From NCBI GenBank assembly GCA_025093985.1, contig JACAAK010000010.1, positions 955,501 to 1,019,500 on the forward strand: DNA of 64,000 nucleotides, written 5' to 3'. Of this stretch, positions 24,348 to 35,233 are shown in pieces. Source of the stretch: Calvatia gigantea (lineage: Eukaryota; Basidiomycota; Agaricomycetes; Agaricales; Lycoperdaceae). The notes under the pieces are model-generated. The model worked only from the letters and a program-made list of their open reading frames with translations, did no database searches and was not told the DNA's origin. The number at the start of each line of letters is the position of its first letter. Position 1 is the first letter of the stretch. The translations under genes were made by a program, and so were the position numbers.

Positions 24348-27300
24348 TCACCTAAAGCGGTTCAAGCCCTTCCAGGCCTGTTCGCTGATCTCTACAACAT
24401 CATCCTCCGTATCTGAGTATTCAAGGTCAAGGTCGACTTCAGGCCTAAACCTTGGTTTAGGTATTTGCAGTCCCGTCGTGGTGGATGTCTTATTCTTTGC
24501 GCTCGCTGTAGGCGTGTCTTGCTCGGTGGAAAAGACTAAGCTTGAACGTTTCTTGAGTTGTTGCTGCCATGTACCGCCACTGGTGACTTTGCCAGCAGAC
24601 GAAGAAGCGCTAAGATCTCTGAGTTTCACCTTGGGCGGTGCGGACCAATTAAACGTCTGTTGTTCGCAACTGTTGCAACGGCCTGTTTGTCCCAGCGTTC
24701 GCCAAAGAATGCCTTCCCAGCGGTGTTACATTCGTCTCGCTCCTCCTCAACTTGTCCGTTGACGTCATCGGTAATGACTGCCTCTTTGTCCTGCCATCAT
24801 CATGCCGTTTTTTGGACTTCTGTTTCATGGAAGCTTGAGGCGATGACAGTGACGATGAGGAAGAACGCCTGTTCATTTGCCCCAGGGCCCATTTCGTCCT
24901 CCATCCCTGAGCAACGATCTTCTCCCTCTGCGCCTGCATCTTCATCGCCTCTTCCTCAAGGTCCTCCATCTCCGTCTCTATCTTCCCCTCCGCAGCCTCC
25001 CTCTCCGCTTCTACTTCCATCATCTCTGCTTCGAGGGCATCTACGTCAATTATGATGTTTTCCCTTCCTCCAGCACTGCCGGTAGGATGAGTAGCGACGG
25101 TGACGGGTAAGGCATCATCATCCTCTGGTGTTCGTAGCAACGGTGACGCAGGCGAGGTAGACCCGGAATGTGATCCCTGTCCTAGGTTTGAAGTTGATCC
25201 GCCTGTACTATGGATGGCAGCAGTGGGGGCGCCATTAACTTGTAGCTCAGAGTCCCCTTGTTCCTCATCTGGCCTATCATCATCTCCCAAGCAGCTCTGG
25301 AGATCAGGTCCGGTATAAACGGAATTTGGGATGTTTTTCTTGTCCTTGAGTATATGTCCACCGAACACGTCTGCGATAGGATCTAAGCCATCCATTGCGC
25401 AATGCGAGACTTGTCGTGCTGGAGTATCAGCCACGAGTTTGTTGCCCATTGAGAACGATCTCGTCGGTGTTCGCGACGGAAGCATGTTGTATAGGGTATT
25501 ACTTCCCATGATATGGGGAGAAAGTGAGCGTCGTTTTTTCTTCTTCTTGACCGTTGATATCGGGCTGGATATAGGTTCGACGTCAAATTCGTCTTCTTGC
25601 CACTCTCTTCGTCCTCTTCCATATTCTTTCTCTTCCGTTTCTCCCACTTGATCGCCTCTAGAGCCTGAAGTGTTTCCGTGTTGGGAGCTTTTCCGTTTTT
25701 TCTTCTTCAGTGGCGTGAACACTCGAGCAGCAGGCGACGAAACATCCTGCGTCTCCTTAGAATACGATGACAGTGGTGACATATAACCATCCTCTTGTTC
25801 TACCCCGTTGTATACGTCATCGAAATCAAGATCAACGTCCTGTGTCGGTGAAATATTGGCTTTGCAGGAAAGTTCGGATAGGATTTCTGGTTCGTCGTCG
25901 TCTTCACCATCATCGTCACTAATCACACAAATATTTTCCTTATTGTCTTCGGATATTCGTGATGAGCTGGCAGCGGAGCCCCCAGAGACACGCCCTATGC
26001 TTCGGCTCTGTGCAAGATGTCGATGTGGAGAAAAATTTCGACTCGACAACGCCTTGAGGGTGGGGGGAGAGTGGTTGCCTATGGTTGGCCATGTCTTGAT
26101 CCATGACCTCGCCCAGCCTTCGTTTTCCGCTCAACGTTCCTGTCATATTTGGCTTCGAGCCAATTTTTGTGACAGTTGGCTTTTCTCGTGGTATAGTAGG
26201 ATTGGGACCTGAAGAGATATGTCAGAAATGCTCGGACGAACCGGTTCGGATACGCACCGAAAAAGCTGAGAATACCGCCGAGCGCTTTTCCTTTTCCCTT
26301 ATCTGTTCGGTTGGGCGGGGTTGATGTTGCTTGTAAGGACTTGTGACCGCGTGGTCGGAATCCCGGGTTTATGTCTTTCATTGCTTCATGGGTGACAGGA
26401 TCAGCGTCACCCAAGGCTATCCGCTTTGCCAGTTCCGGTTCTATGGGCCTATGACTTTGTAAAATACGGGAATCTTGGAATCTGATAGACGTGACACTCA
26501 CTCCCCCACGTATGCATCTACTTCTCCATCCCATTCCCCTTCTACTGGCGTCAAATGCACCAGTTTCTCCTCAAGAGGATCGTAGACTCTCTGAAACCGA
26601 AAGCACTTCTCCGCCAATGTGAATTGTTTCCAATATCCGCCCGGTACGTTCTTCTTCCCCTCGAGCATAACCGCCCTCACGACCGCTTCAGCAGTCTTCC
26701 ACTTCCTGAGTAAGGTATTTGCGGTCTTCAGCCCAATCCCAGGGATACTGGGCAAATAATCACATCCACTCAATATCGCCATTGCACGAAATTGGGTATC
26801 GTTCCAACCGTGGAGGTTAATAAACGAGGTGTCAGATGTCGTGGACCTGACGGAACCAAAGTCGCTGCGGGCAATGTGACAGACGGTATTGGCTACATGG
26901 TCCAGTTTGAAGAGGACATTACGGCATCCGAAGACGAGTAAGTCGGAGTCTTCGGTAAGGATCGCTGAGACTGAGGCCTATATGTTCAAGGTAGGCGAGC
27001 TGAGCATCAGCTTCGTAGGGTGCAACGACGTATTGCACGTTTTCGGCTCTCAGAGCCTAAAGAAGCAATATGAACCTAATTATTGTCATAATTCAAGAAA
27101 GGAGCACACCTTGATAAACTGGTACGCCATTTGCGGAGTAACATCAATGCATTTGACGAAACATTCTCGGGCTTGTGAGTGTTTGCCTTGAGCAACCAAC
27201 GCCTTTCCACGAGCGAGGTTTTCCTCTCGGCGTTGTTTGCGCTCTGACTCGGTGCCCCTTTTCGCGGGCAGGGGACCACCATCAAACACAATATATAGGC

Positions 27301-27570
27301 TCTATGCCAAAATGCCTAAGGAGCCTCACACGATGCATAGCATAATCAACATATCTGTATACCTTAATTGATGAGAGATAAAGACGAGTCAGAAAGAAAT
27401 ATCGCGCACTTATGTGTTGGCTTACCAGTAGCCAACTCCGTCGCACAAGCATAAACCCCCTTGTGCAACCATACGTATGCGTCAACAGCGACAGTTTGGC
27501 CTTTAAATTCGGAGAGATGTTTCGTCTTCTGGATTGACTTGAGAGATGGTAACAGACCAGCAATGCCCAT
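24348..27570 (-). CDS. EXO1: Exonuclease 1 (XPG/RAD2-family 5' nuclease)
   Basis: 5'-3' exonuclease and flap endonuclease acting in mismatch repair and end resection. ATG 27570 begins MGIAGLLPSLK, the XPG N domain; TVAVDAYVWLHKGVYACATE and VFDGGPLPAKRGTESERKQ follow, then VQYVVAPYEADAQ and TEDSDLLVFGC (I domain acidic residues), and SGCDYLPSIPGIGLKTA (helix-hairpin motif, ~26775). The long C-terminal tail is Ser/acid/Lys-rich with a poly-Lys block and a coiled-coil Glu-rich stretch, ending near 24348. Exon 1 is 27410-27570; another intron has donor GTGCGT (about 26250). Three single extra bases are needed to keep frame: ~27292-27297 (before YIVFDGG), the G6 run at 26062-26067, and ~24650. As written the nuclease domain is cut; whether that is real is unresolved. 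Confidence 0.9.
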
Positions 27571-28137
27571 TCTTATCGCCTAAGAGAGGGCATAGAAGCG
27601 CTTACTCAAAGGCTGTGGTTGTCGCTTGAAGACACTCTCAAGAACCCTTGAGCCGTGCAGGGGGGCGCGCAAATATCTATAAACAATCAAGACGCGACAA
27701 ACGCGTCGCGTCACACAAACTGACACGGGTGAGTGACACGATCATGATCGAAGGGTGTCCCTTGATTTAGCACGTAGTGGGTACCCATAGGCGGCTGTTT
27801 GGCCCTTCGTGCTTCGAAATGTGATTCAATATTGACATTGGAGATAACAAAATTTGCGGTGTTTTTTTTGCGTTTAACATTATTCGGCTACTGTACATCT
27901 ACTACAAATAATTTGCTTATACTACTGTTAATAACCCGAGAAGGCAAGTTCTGTGGAGTTTTGTTATGTCAAACATAAGTCAGGATGGTGGTACAATGAT
28001 GAAGTTAACCAGGAGAGATATGAAGATAGCAAAGGTGTACACAATCAAACACAAACAGTCTATAGGCATCAAGGGGACATGTATTGGCTCGGAAGTCGAG
28101 GGATTTCCCGATAACGAGAAGGGATATGATCGTAAAA
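27571..28137. other. EXO1 promoter side and intergenic DNA
   Basis: AT-rich in 27840-28000, with no open frame of note. It should contain the EXO1 promoter (minus strand) and the terminator of the small gene on the right. Confidence 0.4.
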
Positions 28138-28766
28138 TCAATTAAGCTGGCATTTGAGCGAGAGCGTCGAGGAGCGTCGACTCAAACTTTGGCTCACGGT
28201 AATTTTATAAGGGCAGACGCGAGCACCTTTTGCAAGAGGCCTAGCGCTAGGTAGGCGGTACGGCTGAGTAGCAGGACCAACGAGCAGTAGAGCCTTGCTC
28301 CCATTAGAGCCGTCGGTAGCCTCGGTGACGAGTACAATGGCGTCTGCGTCTTCTATTCCACAAGGAACGAGGCGGAAACTGCCGCTGCTTCGAGAAGAAG
28401 AGGTCGATGCGAGCGAGGCCTCCGAAGGTGAAGGAGATGGCGTGCGCGAGTTGAACGGATTTGATAAGATTGAAGATATTGATGATACAGAAGAGCCTGA
28501 AATGGACCGCATCTTTCCATGGCAGGAAGCATTATTATAAGTGGCGTGTGCCTGCTGCGGCGAAACAATTAACTACAACTCACTGACAGAATAGGCAATG
28601 GGGAACTTACAAGTTCATTAAAAACGTTGATAGGAGAAATATTCGTAGGAGCAGCTACAGCTCTTCCCTGGCTGATCCTCGGAAGGGGGAGGTTGAGAGA
28701 ATGAAGAGGAGGAAGGGTGGGACGGGCCTCGGTGACGTTGACGAGGGTGCTGAAGAAGGAATCCAT
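28138..28766 (-). CDS. Conserved-looking small protein of unknown function
   Basis: Two exons on the minus strand, 28611-28766 and 28138-28554, joined in phase 0 by a 56 bp GT-AG intron; 190 residues. It begins MDSFFSTLVNVTEARPTLPP, has a Ser-rich middle (SSVSSISSIL, SEASLASTSSSRSSGS) and a more ordered C-terminal half with DAIVLVTEAT, ALLLVGPATQPYR and LAKGARVCPYKI. I recall short mushroom proteins ending in a similar LAKGAR-xxPY motif but cannot name a family. No signal peptide or membrane segment. A TATAAAA sits 145 bp upstream of the ATG. Confidence 0.65.
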
Positions 28767-29363
28767 GTATCGACGTTTAAAATATAAAAACCACCAGGGC
28801 AATTGAGAGGCGCTGCCTTGTTGAAAGTGAAGCGGAGGACAGAAAGAAGATATTGAAAGTCGATGTGGGGAGAGCCTAAGCTAGGGGAGCAGAGTGGTAT
28901 AAGATCGGCCTTTTATAATTTGCTAGAATACAACTACGCCACCGAAGGTCCATTCTTCCCGTGGCCCTGCCAGAAAGTTTGTGACAGAGGATCTCGTGTG
29001 CTCGCAAGACTCATTGTACTGATCTGTCATTGACCTGTTGAAAATGGCATCACACAATAAGACCTTGTTTAACTCTATTTGTATGTTTGCATGCTGGGCA
29101 TGCTACATTGTCCGCCAGGCTGGTGCCATTCTCCCCAATTTTTTGGGTTTTTAGACAGGAAAGTATTTGACAACAGGGTCCGACGACTGCTGCTCCGTTA
29201 CTATTTATCAATGTGTTTGTTGGAAGAAAGTGACGAGGCTTCCTGCAGTCCAAATTTGAATATGGCGGAAAAACACGTGACCCGCATCCGCAAACTTTGC
29301 AAGATTAAAATGAGATCCTTCCCAAACCTGCGCTCATAAGTAGCGACCTCTGCACACCACAGA
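28767..29363. other. Divergent promoter region
   Basis: About 600 bp between the small protein gene (-) and RPC19 (+), transcribed away from each other. Apart from the TATA candidate at 28911 nothing distinctive is seen. Confidence 0.4.
28911..28917 (-). promoter_or_regulatory. Candidate TATA box of the small protein gene
   Basis: Reads TATAAAA on the minus strand, 145 bp before ATG 28766; a leader of roughly 100 bases would follow. Confidence 0.35.
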
Positions 29364-30011
29364 ATGGCTGATTCAGTACCAAAAATCAAGATGGTAAGTA
29401 TAACATATTTTAAAAATGTTATAACCAACAAACGTTGTTGAGTACAGCTCCAAGGCGCTGCGGCGGATCTCTCTGCGGCAACATACCAGATCCATGACGA
29501 ATCCCATACAATAGGCAATGCTCTCCGATGGATGCTTATGAAAAAGTGCGCAATCCTACTAATTCAATTTCTATTAGCTCTGCTGACTCGAAACTGAAGC
29601 CCGAAGGTGGAATTTTGCGGATACAGGTAATCAATCACCCGTCTTTAATCCCTTGTTCTATTGTCCGCACCCCTTCCGGCCTCTACGAAGCGCCGTGTAA
29701 CTGTCGACTTTGCTATGCTTGCTTCGCCTGAGTCTGTAAACGGAGGTCTGATTGCTCCCTACCCTCATTGTAGTGTCCCGCATCCCTCGGAAAACGTCAT
29801 TAACATCCGGATTCAGATGTATGGTGCGTCATGACGTCTTTTTTTTATGCCCATCTGCTAAATGAAGTGATGACTCTCAGATAAGCTGTCCTCACTCGAC
29901 GCACTAATAAACGCTCTCGGCAACCTTGACAACCTTTGCGAAACGGTCGAAGACGCCTATCTCGAGAGTTTACGCAATGATCAATTCGAACGATGGGAGG
30001 AAAAATATTGA
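29364..30011 (+). CDS. RPC19: RNA polymerase I/III shared subunit RPC19 (AC19)
   Basis: Small alpha-like subunit that pairs with AC40 in Pol I and Pol III. Five exons: 29364-29393, 29448-29545, 29600-29626, 29774-29823, 29881-30011; the 27-base third exon encodes only KVEFCGYS and its edges. Phases close to 111 residues. Signature: TIGNALRWMLMKNPKVEFCG, then YSVPHPSENVINIRIQ, matching the HTxGNALR and GYSxPHPSE motifs of AC19/AC40-type subunits; the C-terminal helix has NLCETVEDAYLESLRN. An apparent frame break before VEFCGYS disappears when the acceptor CTGAAG at 29599 is used, so the gene is intact. Short for the family but complete. Confidence 0.92.
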
Positions 30012-30276
30012 TTATCCGCCATGGGTTTCAATTTTGTTATTGTTCAAGCACCGCACGCCATCAAGTCAATATATTGTCTTTAGGTTTCTTGAGATCATAC
30101 ATGCATTGTTCCCCCTATTCTGCACCGTCCATTGTCCCCGGGCAAGGGTGTCCTTTCATGCTGCCAACTGACTACACTCTATCTTAACACCCCACTCCCT
30201 CGTGGTCTGACGTGGTGGAAATCAGTTTGGAAGTCCCTTTTTTGATAACATGGACACAATTTGCTATCATCCCTGT

Positions 30277-31554
30277 TCAAGTCCTGCTCAAGAAATCGAG
30301 CAAAACATAAACAACTTCCTCCGGTTTTTCTTGTTGGACCCAGTGTCCCGCCTCTCTTATGATCACGAGATCTTTCTCCTTCACTCCACCTGTCACAACA
30401 AAATTCTCGCTTCTCAAGGCCTCAATTGCTCCAGGTGTCTGCCAAGTCCCCCAGTCCATCTCTCCAGCTATAAACGTCGTTGGCACTTCCACCTTCTTCC
30501 CGCACACAACCCTCACACTCGGCTCCATGTTCCACGTTTCATCTGTCATGGTGCGATACCAATTCAATCCTCCCTGGAATCCCGTCTCGGTGTAGATGGT
30601 CGTGTAGACTTGGAGCTCTTTTTCTGTCAACCAGGCGGATGCTTGTCCCGGGAGGTGCGGCTGTACCACGTCCGGCATCGACATATCCATTGGCATGACG
30701 TAGTAATACGGCAGGGCTTCCATACCACACGCGACCGCCGTTAACACCTTCTCTTTCGACATTTGCGAAACCAATGAGTCGAGCTTTACTGTCAAGGGCC
30801 CAGGCAGTGGCTTCGTGTTTTCCTCCCAATCCGCACTCTTCATGTGATAGTACGCCTGCAGAAAGGCTCCAAGCCCCTGTGGCGGATTGCACATCTCGTC
30901 ATTCGCCTCTGGTGTTGAATAGTACACCGTATAGTGTTTCCTGGGTTTCTCCAGTTCCCGTAAATATTGGTCAATCATGTAAACCTTCGACTGTGCCTTC
31001 GTCCTCGCACTACCAACATCCTGGGGTTTTGGTGGCCCACCGAACGGCGCGCTCATCAACACCAATCGCTTCACGATATCCGGGCGAATGAGCGCAAACC
31101 ATGCTGCTACCGACGACCCAAAATCGTGACCCACAACTGCATATGCCTCTTCATACCCTAACGCATATATCAGATTGGCGACATCCGCGGCGAGATTGAC
31201 AATATGATAGGGCCGCAAATCATCATCATACGTGACCCTCTTGGGTTTTTGTGTGGCTGTGGAACCTTCTGGCAGTAAAGGCGTGGTAAGGCCATAGCCC
31301 CGCTGGTCAGGCGCAACCACGTAATATCCACCCTGTGCGAGTGGTACAAAAATTTTACGCCAGGAATATGCGAGCTCGGGGAATCCGTGGAGGAGAATTA
31401 CAAGTGGTGGTTTGGCCTTGCTGTTACCGGCGCCGCCAAGCAGAGGGTGATCAGCGAGGGGGCGACATTCGAGAATGTGCGTGTTCAGATCGCCAACTAC
31501 CACTGTGCGCGATACTACTTGATTCGGGAGACCTGGCCATTCTCGAGCGGTCAT
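30277..31554 (-). CDS. Epoxide hydrolase-like alpha/beta hydrolase
   Basis: Single uninterrupted 425-residue frame, ATG 31554. ILLHGFPELAYSW at residues 53-65 supplies the HGxP oxyanion motif; VGHDFGSS places an Asp nucleophile at residue 144, as in epoxide hydrolases and haloalkane dehalogenases; the acid is probably Asp367 in GEMDWG and the base His404 in AGHWVQQEKPEEV. A cap domain spans roughly residues 175-330 and contains Tyr-rich segments (YYYVMP). No signal peptide, so cytosolic or peroxisomal; it probably opens epoxides to diols in detoxification or secondary metabolism (inference). Lack of introns is unusual in this window. Confidence 0.88.
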   Translation of the reverse strand: MTAREWPGLPNQVVSRTVVVGDLNTHILECRPLADHPLLGGAGNSKAKPPLVILLHGFPELAYSWRKIFVPLAQGGYYVVAPDQRGYGLTTPLLPEGSTATQKPKRVTYDDDLRPYHIVNLAADVANLIYALGYEEAYAVVGHDFGSSVAAWFALIRPDIVKRLVLMSAPFGGPPKPQDVGSARTKAQSKVYMIDQYLRELEKPRKHYTVYYSTPEANDEMCNPPQGLGAFLQAYYHMKSADWEENTKPLPGPLTVKLDSLVSQMSKEKVLTAVACGMEALPYYYVMPMDMSMPDVVQPHLPGQASAWLTEKELQVYTTIYTETGFQGGLNWYRTMTDETWNMEPSVRVVCGKKVEVPTTFIAGEMDWGTWQTPGAIEALRSENFVVTGGVKEKDLVIIREAGHWVQQEKPEEVVYVLLDFLSRT

Positions 31555-32335
31555 CCTTGTCCAAGTATGATGAACAAAGGATTGGGTGGGAGTTGATGCT
31601 TAGGGGTCAAGATGCTCTTTCTTAATTTATCCCAGCAAACGATGACGCCGTGAGATCTAACATATCCAATTACCTGACTAATCATTCGCTTCTATTTACA
31701 GAACAAAGCACAAAAATCGTTTTTCCCACCATCTCATCACGTGGCAAGAACGCGACGTTCACTGCTGATAAGCTGCGATCACCTTGGTCAGGAAGTCAAG
31801 CGCGATGCCCACCGCTTTTCCACAATCCGAACGCTGCATGTTCGAAAACCACTGCTGTAACTTGATGCTTATAGCTATTCAGTTGTGTGCCATCTCGTTC
31901 ACTTGCTCCTTTGGAGTTATGGGCAAACTTTTCTAATGACAACCTGCACAACAAAGGAAACTTGAACAAAACCGAACCTCTCACGCTAAAACCACAGCCT
32001 GCGCACAGCGAAGCGCTTAGACGTGGATTATGCCGTCACTTCTCCCCGCTGTTACCGACTGTTGTCAAATTTATGAGCTTATAGCTCATAGCAAAGACTC
32101 CAAATCATCTTTCCCCGACGTTGGCCTCTATAAAAGCTCTCCAACACGCCCGGCGCACGAGTAACGACACACCCCGGATACGTCAGGAAAGTCCCAAACA
32201 TAGGTTCTGAAATTGAGCTTGGTTGCCAACATGCCTCTAGGCTCCCCCAAAAACCTTGCGGCAGTGTCTCTATGATAGGTCTTCCTCCGCAGCCTGCCAA
32301 GCAGTTCTCACACTCCCCATATCCCGGAGTCCATA
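31555..32335. other. Intergenic region, no gene seen
   Basis: Divergent promoters of the epoxide hydrolase and the Ser/Pro-rich gene. A second TATAAAA at 32129-32135 lies further upstream of the plus gene. The minus frame 32079-32501 overlaps the plus gene start and was not accepted. Confidence 0.4.
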
Positions 32336-32342
32336 TAAAACC
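32336..32342 (+). promoter_or_regulatory. TATA box of the Ser/Pro-rich gene
   Basis: TATAAAA 63 bp before ATG 32399. Confidence 0.5.
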
Positions 32343-32398
32343 TGGGTTTATGAGGTCGAAACACCTCTGAGCGTAGTCAACCCATCTTCTTACCAGGA

Positions 32399-33201
32399 AT
32401 GTCCTCATCCCCAAAATCATCCTCGAAACCTTCTCAGTCCAAAAAGCGCAGCCTCCCTTTCCGCTTGTTTGGAAGACAAAAGCGCGCAAAAACCTCCCCA
32501 ACTCCGTATTCCAGCTCCATTGAGGAAGACCTTAAACTGCTCAGGAGTCCGCTGCCCCAGATCCCCATGCTACCCACCCTACAAACCCAAAGCACGGGAA
32601 CAACGCGTAGGTTGCCTTCCCGACTCTGGCCGTATCTTGGAAACTCACAGCTGCATCTTCAGCACTAGCTGTAATTGCTAGCCCTGTAGCGTACGATCAC
32701 GCGACACCGCCTACCTTCCCCTTTCATATGCCCACCCCAACTATATTCCATCCCCCCACTGACAATACTGCAACCGACTTGGATTCTCAGTCTTTGAGCT
32801 CCTCTGAAGACGGATCAGACGAATATACTTCACCATCCTCCCATAATAGCCACTCAACCCTTCCCTTCCCTCAGTCGGTTTACAGCCAGTACACATACGC
32901 TGCACAGGACTACCAAGGAGGCATAACAGCCTCAACGATTTACCACGCCTCCTTATCCACCAACCCATTGAATGGCGCTTATGTGAACAATGCCACAGGC
33001 GCTGCGAGTATGGCCTTGACACAAACGGTTACCCATCAACATCCACCACAAGAGGGAGGCTATGCCAGACACAGCACAACGTTTGCGTATAGCCAGTCTC
33101 CTCACCACCAAATGCGGTTATACACGAACAACAGTGTCTCCATTACTGGTCCCAACAACGCCATTACTTTCGGGCCGAGGAGACAAACCATGCAGATGTA
33201 A
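32399..33201 (+). CDS. Unrecognised Ser/Pro-rich protein with basic N-terminus
   Basis: Exons 32399-32606 and 32651-33201, separated by a 44 bp GT-AG intron; phases close to 252 residues. The N-terminus is basic (SKKRSLPFRLFGRQKRAK), compatible with a nuclear localisation signal. The remainder is Ser/Thr/Asn/Gln-rich with SSSEDGSDEYTSPSS and ends in SITGPNNAITFGPRRQTMQM. No domain, signal peptide or membrane segment. The joined frame and a well-placed TATA box support a real gene; function is unknown. Confidence 0.65.
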
Positions 33202-35178
33202 TGGGATAAACGATGTGGTCACGCTTTTGAAGAGATCTCGTCCTTGTGGAAAAATAAAAACGGAGACCTTACCTGTGGCCGTGCCTCTTCAGCCGGGCAT
33301 CCCGATCTTATGGCCCCCCACATCCTGTCCGACTGTCGCGCATGTCGGTACTTACAATACATGACGTAGTCTAGTTATCATGTCTGTATGTACCTCTGTG
33401 TACCTTAGCCCCGTACCACGACAATCCATCTATTCGGTTTTATCCCAACAGCACATAATCACACAAATCTGCTATTGAGTCGAATACAGATCTCGCCATT
33501 TACAGTGGTATTTACGTCTTTTGTTGCGGATTTGCAATACGTATAGTGTATCCGGACAGCTTTTTTTCTGAAACTATGTTTATTATGGTCGAAGTTGTAA
33601 CCCATTTGGCTGACGTGAGGTGTTAACTGGAGACACACTGAAGGATGTGCACAATAGCTCCGAGCGCTACGCGAACAAAAATTGTGACGCACGTTGTTGA
33701 AAGTGCTCAGTATTCCAGGCCTTTCAAAGCAAGCAGGAAAGGATATTCTGGGACTATTGCAGCATAAGGGTGTAGTGCTGCTATTTTTAACCAAGAACAT
33801 CCCAGTAGGTATCATCGATCACGATTGGATTTAAGACCGTAACATCCAAGAGATACCTGTAAGGCTGTGTAAGATTAAGTTAAGCAGATCATTATCGTTA
33901 GCGGTGACCCGTTTCTCCGCTACCTGCTGCTTTTCGAAACTAACAGCGGTGGAACGAACCGAGCACGATGATCGTTGCTTCCGGCCAACCTTCCCCAATC
34001 CTTCTGTACTCTCTTCTCATGTCTTGTTGACATCCGTCCGTGCTCTGACAGTTCCAGTAACTTTCTTTTCTCGCCTTCTGCCCCCTGCAAGTATACCTTT
34101 CCCCATCGCATCATCATTGACTTCCGAATCTCTCGTGAAGAAGAGCAGAGAAGCAGCAAAGGACGCAGTATATCTCCCACTCGAAGTTTGGAGCCGACCG
34201 TCACGCCAATGGTGACGCCAGCACCACGAACGGTGAAAGACGTATTTACGCAGACGAGGTGGCTTGGTTGAAACTGCCATCTGGCTAGGGACTTGATTTT
34301 GTAAAACCGAGTGTTGTTGCTGTCAGTCATACACTGTTTCTAATGGAATGGGACGCGTCTGGTACATACTCTGGCAGCTGCTATCTGACTCTGGACCCGA
34401 GTTTTTGAAAATCTATCAGGAAAATCAGCAATACATCGGAATGGGTTGGACCGTAGTCTTCGAGACCTTGTTGCGTCTCATGGTCTGGCCCATTGTGCCT
34501 CAGCCGCAGGCGTGTATCCGAGCTTCAAGATGCTAAAATTATGCTGATCCGAGTGTCCATTTTGGCCGTTACCCAATCTCCGCTCAGACCCAAATGTGGT
34601 GCAGTTCGGAATGACGTAGTGCTAATACATAGCACCTGACTTCGCTGGTTGAACGTTGGACACTTGCTGTTCACCAGGGCCAACTGGTCTCCTCAAATTA
34701 CCCATAAGGCAACGAGCAGGCAGGGTCGTCATCAAGCTTTTTATGCGCAGATGTTTCTTGGAGGGTGCCAATGTGTTACTGGAGTTGTGTTAGAAGACGT
34801 TCGGAGACCCCTGCAAACAAAGCTCCTCAAAACACCTCGGGATAACTCCCTGGGTCCAATTATGTACGAAGTGGGAAGATAATGACGCAGGCTGTGATTG
34901 ATTTGACTGATGAAGACCTTGGACATAGGCGGGCTGGATTGTTTATTAGCTGTGTCGTGCGACGTGTATGAGACGAAGAAACTCGTGCCTTGAATGCTTA
35001 AATTTCTTGTTTTCCCCCTACCGATGACCGATGACGTTGAACAATATGGTGCGGCTCCTTGTTACATGACCAAGGATCTGGTGGGACTAGGCCCCTCCGG
35101 ATTTGGTTCCCCCACGTTCAGGTCGGCGCTTCCGCCGAGGCGCCTTGCTCGTGCCTCAAGCGAACCTCACCTTGACTT
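33202..35178. other. 2 kb intergenic region, no gene seen
   Basis: Overlapping short frames on both strands (33904-34330 and 33459-33815) show no family features. It contains the promoter of the NACHT gene at its right end. Confidence 0.4.
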
Positions 35179-35185
35179 TATAAAT
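35179..35185 (+). promoter_or_regulatory. TATA box of the NACHT gene
   Basis: TATAAAT 49 bp before ATG 35234. Confidence 0.45.
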
Positions 35186-35233
35186 ACGTTCCATATTCTG
35201 CCCAATCCTTGTCTGCACATTACCTTGACAACG

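Noticed and set aside
24558..25055. 165-codon plus-strand frame over EXO1
   Set aside because: Antisense of the Ser/Glu-rich EXO1 tail; Pro/Ser-rich translation without features.
29546..29626. Apparent frameshift before VEFCGYS in RPC19
   Set aside because: Using the acceptor at 29599 joins all exons in phase, so no extra base is present.
32079..32501. 140-codon minus-strand frame upstream of the Ser/Pro-rich gene
   Set aside because: Overlaps the TATA box and start of a better-supported plus-strand gene and has no recognised motif.
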